DNA of 64,000 nucleotides from Archegozetes longisetosus (Eukaryota; Arthropoda; Arachnida; Sarcoptiformes; Trhypochthoniidae). This document shows, piece after piece, positions 1 through 10,346 of this stretch. The notes beneath the pieces are model-generated. The model was not told the origin of the DNA. It ran no database searches and was given only the letters and a program-made list of their open reading frames with translations. The stretch is taken from assembly GCA_018873245.2 (NCBI GenBank), contig JAEMBT020000007.1, forward strand, positions 4,833,129 to 4,897,128, read 5' to 3'. The position numbers and the translations under genes were made by a program. How positions within the stretch are numbered: the stretch's first letter is position 1; every line of letters begins with the position of its first letter.

Positions 1-1
1 A

Positions 2-1871
2 TTAACATTTGAAGGCAATACTACTAAAGAAGTAGCAGAACCAAGTGAAATACTTATTGATAGATCAACATTAGATTTGCTATACGTTGAATCTTTAGTC
101 ACCGATCAATGGAAGTACGAGAACCAAATTGTTTTCAAGTCACTCTGGTTCTTGAATAAAATATATCTAAATCTTATTCACCATCAACATAGTTCGTCAT
201 TCAATGTGAGAAATTTAAAACTGTTCTGGTTCACTGCCTGCATAACTTCTTATGATTGCAGGTGCAAGAATTTAGTACTAGTGTTAGGCTTCGTACGATT
301 GGATACAATCAGGTTTGGTTGGGATGTCCACAACCGATGTGTCTCGACTCCACTATTGACACGATTGTTATGTTGAATGATAATAATGGCTCCACTACAT
401 TCATAGCATTCAGAGGAAGGTTCTTTTGGAATATTACAGAATATAATCCTCCCTTCACATCAAACGCAAAACTGATTTCTGACCATTGGAATGGTTTGCC
501 TTCTTATTTGGATGCTTCTTATTACGACACAGATACAAATGAAATATACTTTTTTAAGGTCTTTATTTCGTTTTATTTAGACTAAATCAACTAAAAAAAT
601 TTCATTTAGGATGAGTTGGTGTACTCAAAAATTAGCAATAAGTGGGTTCCAAAGCCGATTAATACTGTATTTGCTGGCATTCCAACACCTATTGATGCCG
701 CTTTCGTTGTCGATAGAAGAGAGAGATTGTTCTTCTTTAAAGGTTATTCTTTCATATTGACAGTTTGAGTCTTAATATTAATGTCAATTGTTATAAGCAG
801 GTGATAAATACTACATATTTGAGACTCAAGCCAATGAAGTCAGTATTACCGGCAAAATATCTGAGTTTCCGGGATTACCCAATCATATTGACTCAGCCAT
901 TGTCTTGAACGATAAGGTTCTTGTTTTCAAAAATTGGTATTACTATCAAATTGATATCCAAAATTTCAAAGGTGTAAGTTTTCTATTATTTCTGTTAGTC
1001 ATGAAAACTTGATTCTTGAAAATATCGATTCAATTTATAGGCATTAGCGAGAAATTCACCGCTTATGACTCCAGAACCAGCACAATCGTTTCAGACTCTG
1101 TTCCATTGTCCGCACAGTATATACTTAAATACTGAGTTCGAAACGATTGATGAATATCTCAAACATTATGAAAATTATACAAAACCAATACCTGCTAACA
1201 GTGACAGTCGAATACCTGACAGAAGTAACGATGACACTCGAACTAATGTTACAAAATCAGTTACCAACTCTATAGCAGAAGCCTCAATACAATCAATTAT
1301 TTCGATACCGCCAGAAACAAGTACTACAACGTCTGATGGTGCCAAAGAAATTGAAGTTAGTAGTGATAATGGTTCACAAAGTTGGATCATTTATATTATA
1401 CTTACCGCAATTATGGCGTCTATTGTTTTCCTTATTATTGTATTGACAATGTTTGGCAACAATAAGAAAATTGATAAAAGAAATGACGAGCAGAAGAAAA
1501 CGAGTGATAAGAAATCAGATGCAGAGATGTATCGAAAAGTGAATAAACCAAAGAAGGATCAGAAAGAAATGAGTGAATCAGTTCGATCAATTTCGTTGTC
1601 TAAGAGTACAAATAAAAAACCATCGATAGATACAAATGAAGTTTTTAGTATCACTTTCGATCACGACGACGAACATAACAATAATAATGACATGAAAATC
1701 AATAGCAATGCAAGTGAAGAAGTGAATCGACAACTAGTTGAAAGAGTTGCTACTGAACCGTTTCTGATGACAAAACATCCATCATTAAAACCTGAAGAAA
1801 AACCAGTTCATAACAATCTTTTTACTCGGATATTAAAGCCTAAACCAGAATCTTTGACTGACTCGGTTTAA
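2..1871 (+). CDS. Hemopexin-domain single-pass membrane protein, C-terminal exons (5' partial)
   Basis: The gene enters the window already open. Exons read: about 2-130 (3' edge uncertain, weak donor), 262-558, 610-742, 801-973 and 1041-1871, with phases 0, 0, 1 and 0. Introns are 51-131 bp with GT/AG ends. Four hemopexin blades follow one another: around FIAFRGRFFW, then PSYLDASYYD..IYFFK, then PIDAAFVVD..RLFFFKGDKYYIF, then HIDSAIVLNDKVLVFKNWYYY. The last exon carries a short Ser/Thr/Asn-rich stalk, one hydrophobic helix (about 20 residues, starting SWIIYIILTAIMASIVFLII, near 1380-1450) and a basic, Lys/Ser-rich tail of about 135 residues. Hemopexin propellers bind proteins or matrix. With a membrane anchor this recalls membrane-type matrix metalloproteinases, but no catalytic domain is visible here and the tail is longer than in those enzymes. 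The propeller and anchor are seen; the protease link is speculation. Confidence 0.85.
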
Positions 1872-2483
1872 ATCAATTTAAGATATTTTCGATCATAAGT
1901 GCACATTTTCTTTTGTGTTAAGTTATGAATGTTTAGTGCCTTTAAAGCAAACCTAATCCTTTTATAAATCTTTATTTGATTCTGTTAATGAGTAGCTATC
2001 AAAATTAATTATCAGAATTGATTGAATCTCTAGTAAAAAGTGTAGAAATACCTAAAGTAATAACTTTAGTCCAGTTTTAATGAGATAACGAGATAAGTGT
2101 TAGGCCCAGAGCAAACCCAATTAAAATGGTTTACAAGAATAGAAGATGAGAAAAGTGAAGATAATTTCGCAAATAATTGAAGTTAGAAAGTTAGGCGATT
2201 AGATAATATGAGGATATGAAAGAGTTTATAGTGCACAAACTCGCATAAAGATAACATTTGAAGGCACGGCTCACAAGTCCTTTTGTTGATTGGCTCATTA
2301 GATTGATTCAAAGTGGTCTTATTATTTGTTGATAACCCTTTAAATCATGACCAAAATCACTCATAATCAGCCAGTTTTCACTTGAACAATTTAATTAGAA
2401 TAGATTACAAACAGATAAGTGTTAAGAGATAATATTGAAGAGGAGAAGTGTTGAAACGACGATTATTGTGCTTAAAATAGCTT
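1004..2483 (+). repeat. Segmental duplication, parental copy (hemopexin gene tail plus 3' flank)
   Basis: This 1.48 kb block matches 16877-18342 in the same orientation. It covers about 35 bp of the last intron, the whole last exon and about 610 bp of 3' flank. Because intron sequence is included, it was copied at the DNA level and is not a retrocopy. The 1872-2483 part holds the 3' untranslated region and flank, with no further gene. Confidence 0.9.
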
Positions 2484-2696
2484 CAACCTAACACAATTGC
2501 TTATTTAGGAGTTAACAGACGAGGATAATTTACCGGATAGTGTGATTATCGAAACAGTTAAATAAACACTTGACTATTATGGTTCTCGAGATTTTTTAAA
2601 AATTTCAATACTTAAAGATTTTAAAGGAATATATACGTTAGTAATGCATAATAGTTTATAATCAATATCTGATTTTATATCTAAAGTATTAATGAT

Positions 2697-3014
2697 TTAA
2701 TTTGAAAATGAACTTGTCCACGTAATATTCTCATTGTTCTCATGTTCGGTTAATATGTTTATAGGTTTTTCTAGTAAATGACCTATACGTATTAGTTGTC
2801 TTCTAACTTCCTTATTCTGAATAAATTTAAAGTTTGTGAGAAAGTTGAATGTTAGATGTGCCAGTTCTTCTATTGACGAAATATATGAATCATGACCAAT
2901 GATTTATTCTTGAAGTTGTTTACATTTAGTTATAAGATCACAGATGAATGTACATATTTCGCTAGGCATATTGTCTTCCTCATAACTTCCATTTAGTGAA
3001 TCAACTTTTTCAAA
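2697..3014 (-). pseudogene. Degenerate reading frame, unknown family
   Basis: Read on the minus strand, about 105 codons run with a single internal TAA, from FEKVDSLNGSYEED through ICDLITKCKQLQE to LTNFKFIQNKEVRRQLIRIG and LLEKPINILTEHENNEN. Amino-acid composition and length are better than chance for this AT-rich DNA, and coding-like sequence appears to continue upstream (above 3014) in another frame. I do not recognise the family. It may be the tail of a broken gene or part of an unknown mobile element. The flanking 2484-2696 shows nothing. Confidence 0.4.
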
Positions 3015-3240
3015 TTGGTTATTGTTATTAAATTTTTAATATTCCATAACTTAATGTTTTAGAAATAGATTCGGATTAATACCAAATTCTATTAATGATT
3101 TGCTTGATGATATCGACCTGAAAAATTGGTAAATTGAATTTGATATCCTTTGAAAAAAGTTAACATATACATTTATATTATCTTCCATTCTATTTTATTT
3201 AAGTAATCTATCTCCCTCTTATTATTTAATTATTAATACA

Positions 3241-3400
3241 GACAATTCCACTTACAATGAGTCCGCTTATAACGAATCTCCGCATATAACGAGTCTGTCT
3301 GTGGAGCAGATGACAGATTATATTAATATGTTTTGCATTAAAAAAGTATCGGTTATAACGAGTTCGCCTATAACGAGTTATCGGTTATTACCAAAGACAG
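3241..3400. repeat. Diverged repeat with reiterated TATAACGAGT words
   Basis: The words CGCTTATAACGAAT, CATATAACGAGTC, GGTTATAACGAGTT and CCTATAACGAGTT recur within 160 bp. Similar wording occurs inside the pogo/Tigger-like MITE at 61526-61687 (GTTATAGCGA, CTCGTTATA), so this may be an old relative without clear ends. The surrounding 3015-3812 is otherwise AT-rich with no gene seen. Confidence 0.4.
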
Positions 3401-3812
3401 CTCTGTAGGAAAATCCTAGTTTTTAATCGTTGATCGAATCGCTAGGGTTTTAGGAAATAAGTCCCGATCTCGAAATAACGAATAATTTGAGCCCGTATTT
3501 ATTTCTCTATAAATCCTATCTTTAAGCATTTTTGAATTTCCACACTATAAAATCTATTTTCTCTATTTTCAATACTATAACTCCTAAAAATCACGATTTT
3601 TGGTAATAAAGTTCATTTTTCTCCAGTAGAATAATGTTTACTCATTTTGTACTTATTGATAAGCTTTTAAACTTTAAAATAGAGCTAAAACCAGTTTCAA
3701 GTATAAGTATTTTAATGTTAACACTCAATCACATCACCATTTTTAGTAAGAATCTTAAAGTTTATACAATTAAACAAATTGTGTCTTAAGTTTATTTGTT
3801 GACAACTCAATA

Positions 3813-4986
3813 ATGCCAAAAGTTAAGCCATCGATTGAATATTAAATATGATTTAATTAAAATAGAAGAAAATAGGAAAATAGAATTATATTGTAAAGTG
3901 TGTAGAAACTCAGTTTTAAATATTTCGGATAAAAGTTTTGATTCAGAGTTAAGTTTTAATAAATCAACCCAACATATTTTAGAATGTGATTCGAAAATAG
4001 ATACTACTTAAGACATTATAAAAATCTAATTGAAGTTTTCAAAAAATCTTGAAACCATTCACATAATTTTGTATTATATAATCAACTCTGCCAAAATATC
4101 CAATAGTAAATCTAAATGATTTTAATATAAGTTTAGTAGAGGTATTAATTAATTTAATTTTTAGATAAAAAGAAAAATGAAAGCCAAATAGAATCAACTA
4201 TTATTAGTTAGTTCTATGATACTTAAATAAAATATTAATGATTAATAAATTTAGTGTTTTATATAGAGTGTTTTACTCAAAATTTATTGGACAAAGATGC
4301 TAATAAATTGGCTCAGATTTTACTAGAACAACGTAATAAAGATTGTAATAAATATCACCAACTCTACATTAATTCTGCCCTTAAAGAAAGAAACTCATAT
4401 ATTTACAATACTTCAAGAAAAAAATATCCGGCCAAGCTCAAGAAAAAGCCTTGAGTCGGAACAAAATAATTTATTACAAACTATATCTCATAATATCTGT
4501 CAGTCTATAGATAATTTTCTCGAAAACCCTTTCTTGCCATGCTCAAGAAATATTATCCCATTACACTCAAGAAAAAAACTTTGAGCCAGAATTTAAACCA
4601 GAAGAAAATAATTTATTACACACTGAATCTCATAATATCTGCCAGTCTATAGATAATTGTATCGAAAACGCTTCATTTTTGGAACAAGACTTAAAAAACT
4701 TTATAATTACTAGTTTCTCTGATCTTAGTTTAACAACAACTTGTTTGTATTTTGACAAGTTTTCTAGTTATAAAGACAGTAATTTTTAGTTTTTTATTCG
4801 CTTTATATAATTCAAAGTAAAAGTTGTAAAATTGAAAACGAGAATCTAACTAATCTTGTTAAGAGTTTAGATTATCTAAAGTCCGATTTGTTAACAGCTA
4901 ATGAGTTAATTGTAGTAACTTCATACTTAAACTCAATATTTAGTGACTTCCATCATATATTTGACAGTTTGAAAAAAGAGCTTTAA
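3813..4986 (+). pseudogene. Broken gene: N-terminal C-x2-C...H-x3-C zinc finger, Asn/Ser-rich and Leu-rich remainder
   Basis: Coding-like sequence runs on the plus strand across three frames with several interruptions. It opens with MPKVKPSIEY, then a putative zinc finger: IELYCKVC, a stretch of about 27 residues, then STQHILEC, a spacing reminiscent of BED- or THAP-like fingers. It continues through an open stretch at 4254-4454 (NLLDKDANKLAQILLEQRNK) and an internally duplicated segment containing SHNICQSIDN. It ends in a Leu-rich part with NLVKSLDYLKSDLLTANELI and FDSLKKEL. I cannot name the family. It could be a zinc-finger protein of a mobile element or a dead host paralogue. Its neighbours are all fossils, which favours a transposon or relic origin. 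Confidence 0.45.
4437..4682 (+). repeat. Tandem duplication, about 130-142 bp unit, two copies
   Basis: The stretch beginning CTCAAGAAAAA near 4437 recurs near 4566. The stretch AAAATAATTTATTACA at 4463 recurs at 4605, followed by a shared TCTCATAATATCTG and AGTCTATAGATAATT. The offset grows from 129 to 142 because of a 13-bp insertion. It lies inside the 3813-4986 relic and encodes the doubled SHNICQSIDN segment. Confidence 0.75.
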
Positions 4987-5748
4987 CAATATCTTTGACC
5001 AAAAGGTTTACAATAACCTTGCTTTAATACTTCAATGGGCTATAGATAATCAATAGACAATACATATAAAAGTAGAAAGGTTGGTTTCAATGAGTAAGTG
5101 GGCGGGGTATTCTGATGGGCCTTAAATGTTTCCCATTTGATGACGCATTTAAAAAAATATTTAAAAACTATCACCAATAGTCTAGGCCATATGGACTTTT
5201 TAGTGATTTTCTTCATAATGGGCTTTATGAAAAAATCAAACTTTGAAAATTAATTTAAAAAATAATTTTTATTTTCTTGAAAATTGGCTCAAAGGAAGAG
5301 TATGAAAGAAAGATATTTTTTGAAAAATCTCAGGTGGGCTAAACAACCGGAAGTACCTCAAAATGGTATTTAAACTATTAACTTTGAATCTAAATAGAAA
5401 TCAAACTTAATGTTCAAACTGTGATCGAATTTCTTCTTAAAAAGTAATTTTGACATTTTATAAAGAATTTATAACTATAAATTGGCTCCATTAAAATTAA
5501 TTTAATTCAACTTATAAAATAATGAGTTTTCCAAACCCTATCAAGTGAATCCTCGACAGCTAAGTGGATTGGGGGTCTGGATTTAACCTCGAGGGTCCGG
5601 GCTCGATTTCGACCTGCTCCAAAAAAGTTGTTTTCGCTCACACGATGCGACGGATGCGATCTTGGTGATTGAAATAAAAGATTTGATTTAAACCATACGC
5701 AATTTAATTCACTCAATGGTGCTTATTTCGCTGATCTCCCCGCTTTAA

Positions 5749-6057
5749 GATCTGCGGGATTTGACTCTTGGAACCTATCAGATTAAACAAGGAATTTTCT
5801 ACTATATCGAACATATCGAGACAAATGGAAGCTTCAAAATCGACAAATATAATCGCAATAACACCCAGAGTCTTATACGGGTAAAACTTCAAAGCACACA
5901 GAGCAATCAAAATATACATCATTCGTTGAGTATGAACCAAATGGTGATGGATGGGGTTTTCTGGAGGGTTTCGAGGTCATAGAATCCATTTCTGGCGGTC
6001 CCAAATGTCGAGAATCAATACTTCCGGTGAAACAAAAATGTCGAATTTTCTACTTCC
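5749..6057 (+). pseudogene. Fragment resembling the part before a SWIM-type zinc finger in some transposases
   Basis: A plus-strand reading gives DLRDLTLGTYQIKQGIFYYI, then EHIETNGSFKI, then LIRVKLQSTQS. After a change of frame it continues SKYTSFVEYEPNGDGWGFLE. The pattern LTLGTYQxKQ...YIEH...G.....LIRV.LQS....YTxxVEYEP resembles, from memory, the region ahead of SWIM zinc fingers in arthropod mobile-element proteins. The Cys/His part itself is not recognisable here. The block is GC-richer than its surroundings, as is the adjoining Merlin fossil. Intervening 4987-5748 shows no gene. Confidence 0.35.
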
Positions 6058-6306
6058 AGTTCAACTTTTCGCAATTTTTATGACATTTTTGGTGTTCTTC
6101 ATAGGCAGATTTAATCAGAGATTGACGGTAAGACTCAAAGCAGCCAAAAAAACCATAACCAAGGCCCCGTTAGCCGAACCCAGTAGATACCACGTGGAGG
6201 TGGAGTTGGATTTTATCCACGTAGGTCAGTTTTGTTCAGCGGGATGACCTTGCCCACCAAGGACCTTGAAAAAGGCCATTCAAGCGCTGCCCCCTTAGTG
6301 ATGTGC

Positions 6307-7019
6307 CTAGGAGACCTTGAGCAACTGAATCATTTCTATGAATAAATCGGCACAGCGACGCTTAACGTCGCTTTGCCAAAGATATACGCAGAGATGGTTG
6401 CCCAGGGTCTCTTTGGGCACGCCACTTCGGCATATGCGGCGCTTCATCGCCTGCCAGGAGGACTCAACTTTTGAGTGTTAGCCCAGGTGTCTGGGTTGAC
6501 AAAGTGGCACGAGTGTTTAACCCTATGGTGGTGAATACTTGGGCGTACAGTCCATTGTAGGATCTCCAGCAGTCGGTCATAACCACTGTTTCTGCTTCGA
6601 AATGTCGACCAATCATGGCCTATAATGCCTCAGCGTCCCGACGATGATCAGAACACACCTCGATTCTGAGGACCCCAGTGTGGACATCAATGATTCCCAA
6701 CACCTAGGTTCCTTGGACTAGACCCCCGCGGTTATATTTTCGGTGGCCAAACTTGGCCTCATCGACTTCGAATACCGAACCCGCACCACCCATCTTCCCG
6801 TCATTCACCCGAGCGTCCATCCAGTCCACGCAAGCCTCCCAGCAGATCCTGTACTAGTGGGCGACTGTATGGCGTGATAACCCACCGTCTCCCAAGCTGG
6901 CCTTACGAATCGCGTTCTCGTAAGAGAAGCGACGGACGAAGCAGTAAAGGAGGAGACGCGACTCCTCAAATACTGTTTCACTCGTGAGGGAGACCTTCGA
7001 GCACTTGCGCGAAGCGACT
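6307..7019 (-). pseudogene. Merlin-type (IS1595/ISXO2-like) DDE transposase, degenerate
   Basis: The minus-strand product is recognisable throughout: SLTSETVFEESRLLLYCFVR, then VFEVDEAKFGHRKYNRGG, VLGIIDVHTGVLRIEVCSDH, TVVMTDCWRSYNGL, HFVNPDTW and a final block VESSWQAMKRRICRSGVPK ending VKRRCADLF. The VDE..K.G.R.YNRG motif and the TDCWRSYNGL motif mark the first and second catalytic Asp of the IS1595 fold used by eukaryotic Merlin elements. Three internal stops and at least one or two frame changes (near the HFVNPDTW and VESSW parts) show it is dead. Local GC is far above the surrounding DNA, consistent with a horizontally or recently acquired element. No clear terminal inverted repeats were found. 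Confidence 0.8.
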
Positions 7020-7142
7020 TAACTTATTCTCTTTTAGTTTATATAAGGCTTGTTTGGGTTACGACTCGAGAATCCAGTTTTATTCATTACGAGGTACTAA
7101 ACCAAACAATGATGGATATCTCGAGAACTTCTTGTGATAATT

Positions 7143-7334
7143 GATCAAGTGAGGTATCCAAATGCTCAGTTCGATGTCCTCAGTCCAATGATATATCACT
7201 TGGCGGTGTCAGCCACTCTTGTCGGGAGTTGTCCAGAAGTGGCCAGGTTCGGATCAGAAGTGGTCAAGTGTGGTATCAAAATGTTCAGCTTGACGAACTG
7301 AATCCAACGATATATCACACTTGGGGTGGGGCGG
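7143..7334. repeat. Two diverged tandem units, about 119 bp apart
   Basis: GATCAAGTGAGGTATCCAAA at 7143 and GGTCAAGTGTGGTATCAAAA at 7262 start two similar units. Both continue through a TCAG..CGA..C.CA.TCCAA motif to GATATATCAC and a GGGGCGGTC or GGCGGTGTC end. They lie next to the Merlin fossil and may be its subterminal sequence or a separate repeat. Confidence 0.55.
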
Positions 7335-7372
7335 TCGGGAACCCCCTTAGACCCATTAACCCGGATTCACCC

Positions 7373-7680
7373 GTTTTCGAGATGTTCGAATTTTGTGTCG
7401 AATTTTTCGATATTTTGATTTTAAGATTTTTGAATATATGTTATATGGTTTCGATGTAGAATTTAACGCTGACTACAATTATGAAAACCAATTTCTGATA
7501 TCTTAAATATCCACCGAATAAATGTATATTTTATCCCATTTTAAAACTTTAAACTATTAATATAAGTTGTACGGAGGTGGGCTCATTGTCAATTTTGATC
7601 AGGCTGATGGTCTCTATTTAAATATATCATCAGATCCCGAGTGCCAAATTAGGCAGAATCCAATAGACTCTCCGGCAATG
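7373..7680. repeat. Dispersed repeat, copy 1
   Basis: About 300 bp matching 16546-16856 at moderate identity. Shared landmarks are TTCGATGTAGAATTTAACGC, ACGGAGGTGGGCTCATTG, ATTTTGATCAGGCTGATG and ATATATCATCAGATCCCG. No terminal inverted repeats or coding potential were seen. Confidence 0.75.
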
Positions 7681-7765
7681 TTATTACTTTTTTGTTCTTA
7701 ACAAATCTGCTGAACTGATTATCGGAGTGTCTGATCAACTCTCAGACTTGTACTTTTTGATTATA

Positions 7766-9117
7766 TTAAATATTTGCTTTTTCAAATTCATCTACTTTTG
7801 AATGACAACACTCGCCATCTGAATCGTTACTGTGGTTTAATAACTCTTTCATATACTCAGCAATCCATTCCAAATAACCATATATATCAGTAAACTGATT
7901 CTTTGAAAGAGTAGTTGACATCCGAGCTTTAATTGACTCTAGAATATTATAATTTTCTTGAGCTGATTCTATAATATCTGAATCAAAGAATCCTCCAACA
8001 GGAAATGATACTTTAGGATTATTACTTTCAAAGAAAGAACTCATATTCATATCCAACCATGAACAATAGTCATATATACTACCAAGATCTTATTTTGTAA
8101 GTACAACCATGTCCATTTTTCTAATATCAATAAAGCTTATTTGGTTTACATATTTATATAGCTATCTATTAAAGCGATGCCGAATAAATAATCAGATAAA
8201 ACTATCTTCGAGATTTTTACTAATCAATAAAGAATTTATATCACAATCTTTTTGATCTATTGCCCATAAATCTTTCTCATTAAGTATTTTTTCACAGTTT
8301 GGTCTTAAAATCCTATTCGACAAAGTCATTCGCAAAATAAGTGAATATAAAGCTAAATATTTTTCCATTAGTAAAGAATCGTCAGTCTTTCCAATTGAAA
8401 AGCGATTGATGTCTATATCAAATATATCTAGAGAAACAAGTCCTAAACTATAAATATCGGCTTTAGTGTCAATAAATTTGGTCCAGAAATAATTTCTGGA
8501 GAAACATAAAGAAATATTGTTCCTTTAATACTCGTTACAATTTTACTATTTGAATGCGTAATTGCCGATCCAAAATCTGCCAATTTAACAAGTCTTCCAT
8601 TACTTCCAAATGTAATTAGGAAATTTGCCGGTTTCAAGTTTTTATGTATTATTTGCGGTATTTTTTTATGTAAAAAATCGATACACTCTAAAAATTCTCG
8701 ATATAATTCACTTGAGACGTAATATTCTAAACGAGACATTAATTCTGTTTCTTTTCTATTAAATTCATTCCTTTTCATTAATAGAACTTGTTTAAAATCA
8801 TTATAACATAGTTCCATTTGAATACAAATAAATTCACTATTTATAATCCATAGGTTGAAATATTCTACTATATTTACTTTTCAAATTTTTCAACTTTTCT
8901 ATTTCGTTTAAACCTGATGGGGTTGCTTCTTGTGTTATAGTATTAAGAGATAACTTCTTAATTGCATAGGTCTTTTGATCAAAATTATTTACTACTTTAT
9001 ACACTTCACTAAAATAACCATTTCCAATAATATTGATTTCTGTGAATTCTTTATACTTTTATTCAGAAATAATCATTTTAGATAAGAGAGAAGAGTCATT
9101 TGATACTGGAATCTCTA
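7766..9117 (-). pseudogene. eIF2alpha-kinase-like Ser/Thr protein kinase, degenerate copy
   Basis: Kinase landmarks appear in order on the minus strand. The glycine loop is INIIGNGYFSEVYKV and the ATP lysine sits in KTYAIKKLSLN (about 9060-8960). Then come VEYFNLWIINSEFICIQMEL (8880-8810), IIHKNLKPANFLI as catalytic loop, VKLADFGSA as DFG motif, GTIFLYVSPEII as the SPE motif, and ADIYSLGLVSLDIF (8460-8410). The WII...ICIQMELC signature resembles PERK/GCN2/PKR-type eIF2alpha kinases. The catalytic loop has HKN where HRD is normal. One stop lies in the N-terminal part, frameshifts lie near 8870 and 8460, and more stops occur downstream. The C-terminal part to 7766 (SFFESNNPKVSFPVGGFFDS) is unrecognised. 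It is a host-gene paralogue that has died, or less likely an unusual divergent kinase. Confidence 0.75.
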
Positions 9118-9237
9118 TATAATACTGTATATAGAGAATAGCTCGGCCAATAACATTCATATATATTTATTAACTACAATAAAAAAATGCAGACCATCAA
9201 AATCACCGCATGGAATTTAAACTCGTACAAAAGCTTA

Positions 9238-9476
9238 AAACAATTTTCCTTATCAGTAAATAATTGTGTTGGTTTAGATAAGAATTGGAGCAATAAATAT
9301 TGAACCTTATCTTGTGATTTAATGAAATATCCTAAAATCTTGTGGCTAAAGTAAGATTTCCTAAAATTTTCTAACTTTTACAGAAATTTCTATTTTCAAA
9401 AAAATTATTCTTATCAGTATTCGAATTTCGACAATTGATAAGAAATTGGTATAAATACGAGTGTCAATCGGCAATC
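9238..9476. repeat. Half copy of the MITE family seen at 10347-11112
   Basis: The stretch from TTTCCTTATCAGTAAATAAT through ATTCTTATCAGTATTCGAAT to TTGGTATAAATACGAGTGTC parallels about 10827-11065. Only the right half of the MITE is recognisable. The flanks 9118-9237 and 9477-9589 show no gene. Confidence 0.65.
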
Positions 9477-9589
9477 ATATATAATAACTAAGCAAATATT
9501 CAAGAGTAAAACTAAACCACTAAAGCTAATATTTATTATTTTTTCAACTTTTTCCTATTTGTTTTGAGATTGATTTTTGAAAGAATCCC

Positions 9590-9719
9590 ATAGGATAGCA
9601 TTATATTGCGACTATGATCTTTATTTTTCCTGTATTTAGAAAAGATAAAAGTATTGTGCAATATATAAAAAAGATACTTCTAAAATAAAGATCATAGTCG
9701 CAATATAATACTATCCTAT
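9590..9719. repeat. Long near-perfect inverted repeat (hairpin)
   Basis: Arms 9590-9627 and 9682-9719 (38 bp each) are reverse complements with one mismatch. They start ATAGGATAG at the left and end CTATCCTAT at the right, around a 54-bp AT-rich spacer. It could be a tiny foldback MITE or a structured RNA. 9720-10298 shows nothing further. Confidence 0.85.
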
Positions 9720-10346
9720 ATAATTTTTTAAAAAGTCAATCGCTATTCAATTTTCTAATTTAAGGTTTAAGAAATACCATTTTGCAAGTTTTTTCTTTGA
9801 TAATTTTCATCAAGAAAATTAAAGAATTTTCTTAATATTACTTTATAACAATAAATAGACATCTAGAGACAGTATGTTGATTGTTTATTTTAGTTTAGTT
9901 TTCATTAGTAATCTTCAGAAATCAGTAGTTGCTAGAAAGTTAAATATTAGGATTACTAATAATTAAATTACGTCAATTATATTATATATGGTAATCTTAA
10001 TTTCTTAAATTGGACCTGAATTTGAAAAGAAATAATCGTTTAGTTTTGTTTTCTAATAATTGATGTCGATTATTTAGCTTTATATTCAGAGGGTTAAGTA
10101 TTATATCAATATTATGCAATTAATTTTTTGACGTAATGTGTTATAATATTCTTTCAAATCGACTTTCTTTGGAATCACACGAATTGAAATTATTTAAAAA
10201 ATTAGTCTTGCAAGTTTCCTTTATTTAAAATAATTAGAAATGGTGAGATCTTTCGATTCAATATATTATGATGAAAAGATAATTTATTAAAAATAAAAGG
10301 GAGAGGAGTAGAGTCGTCCTCTGGACCCCCTCTATATAATATATAT

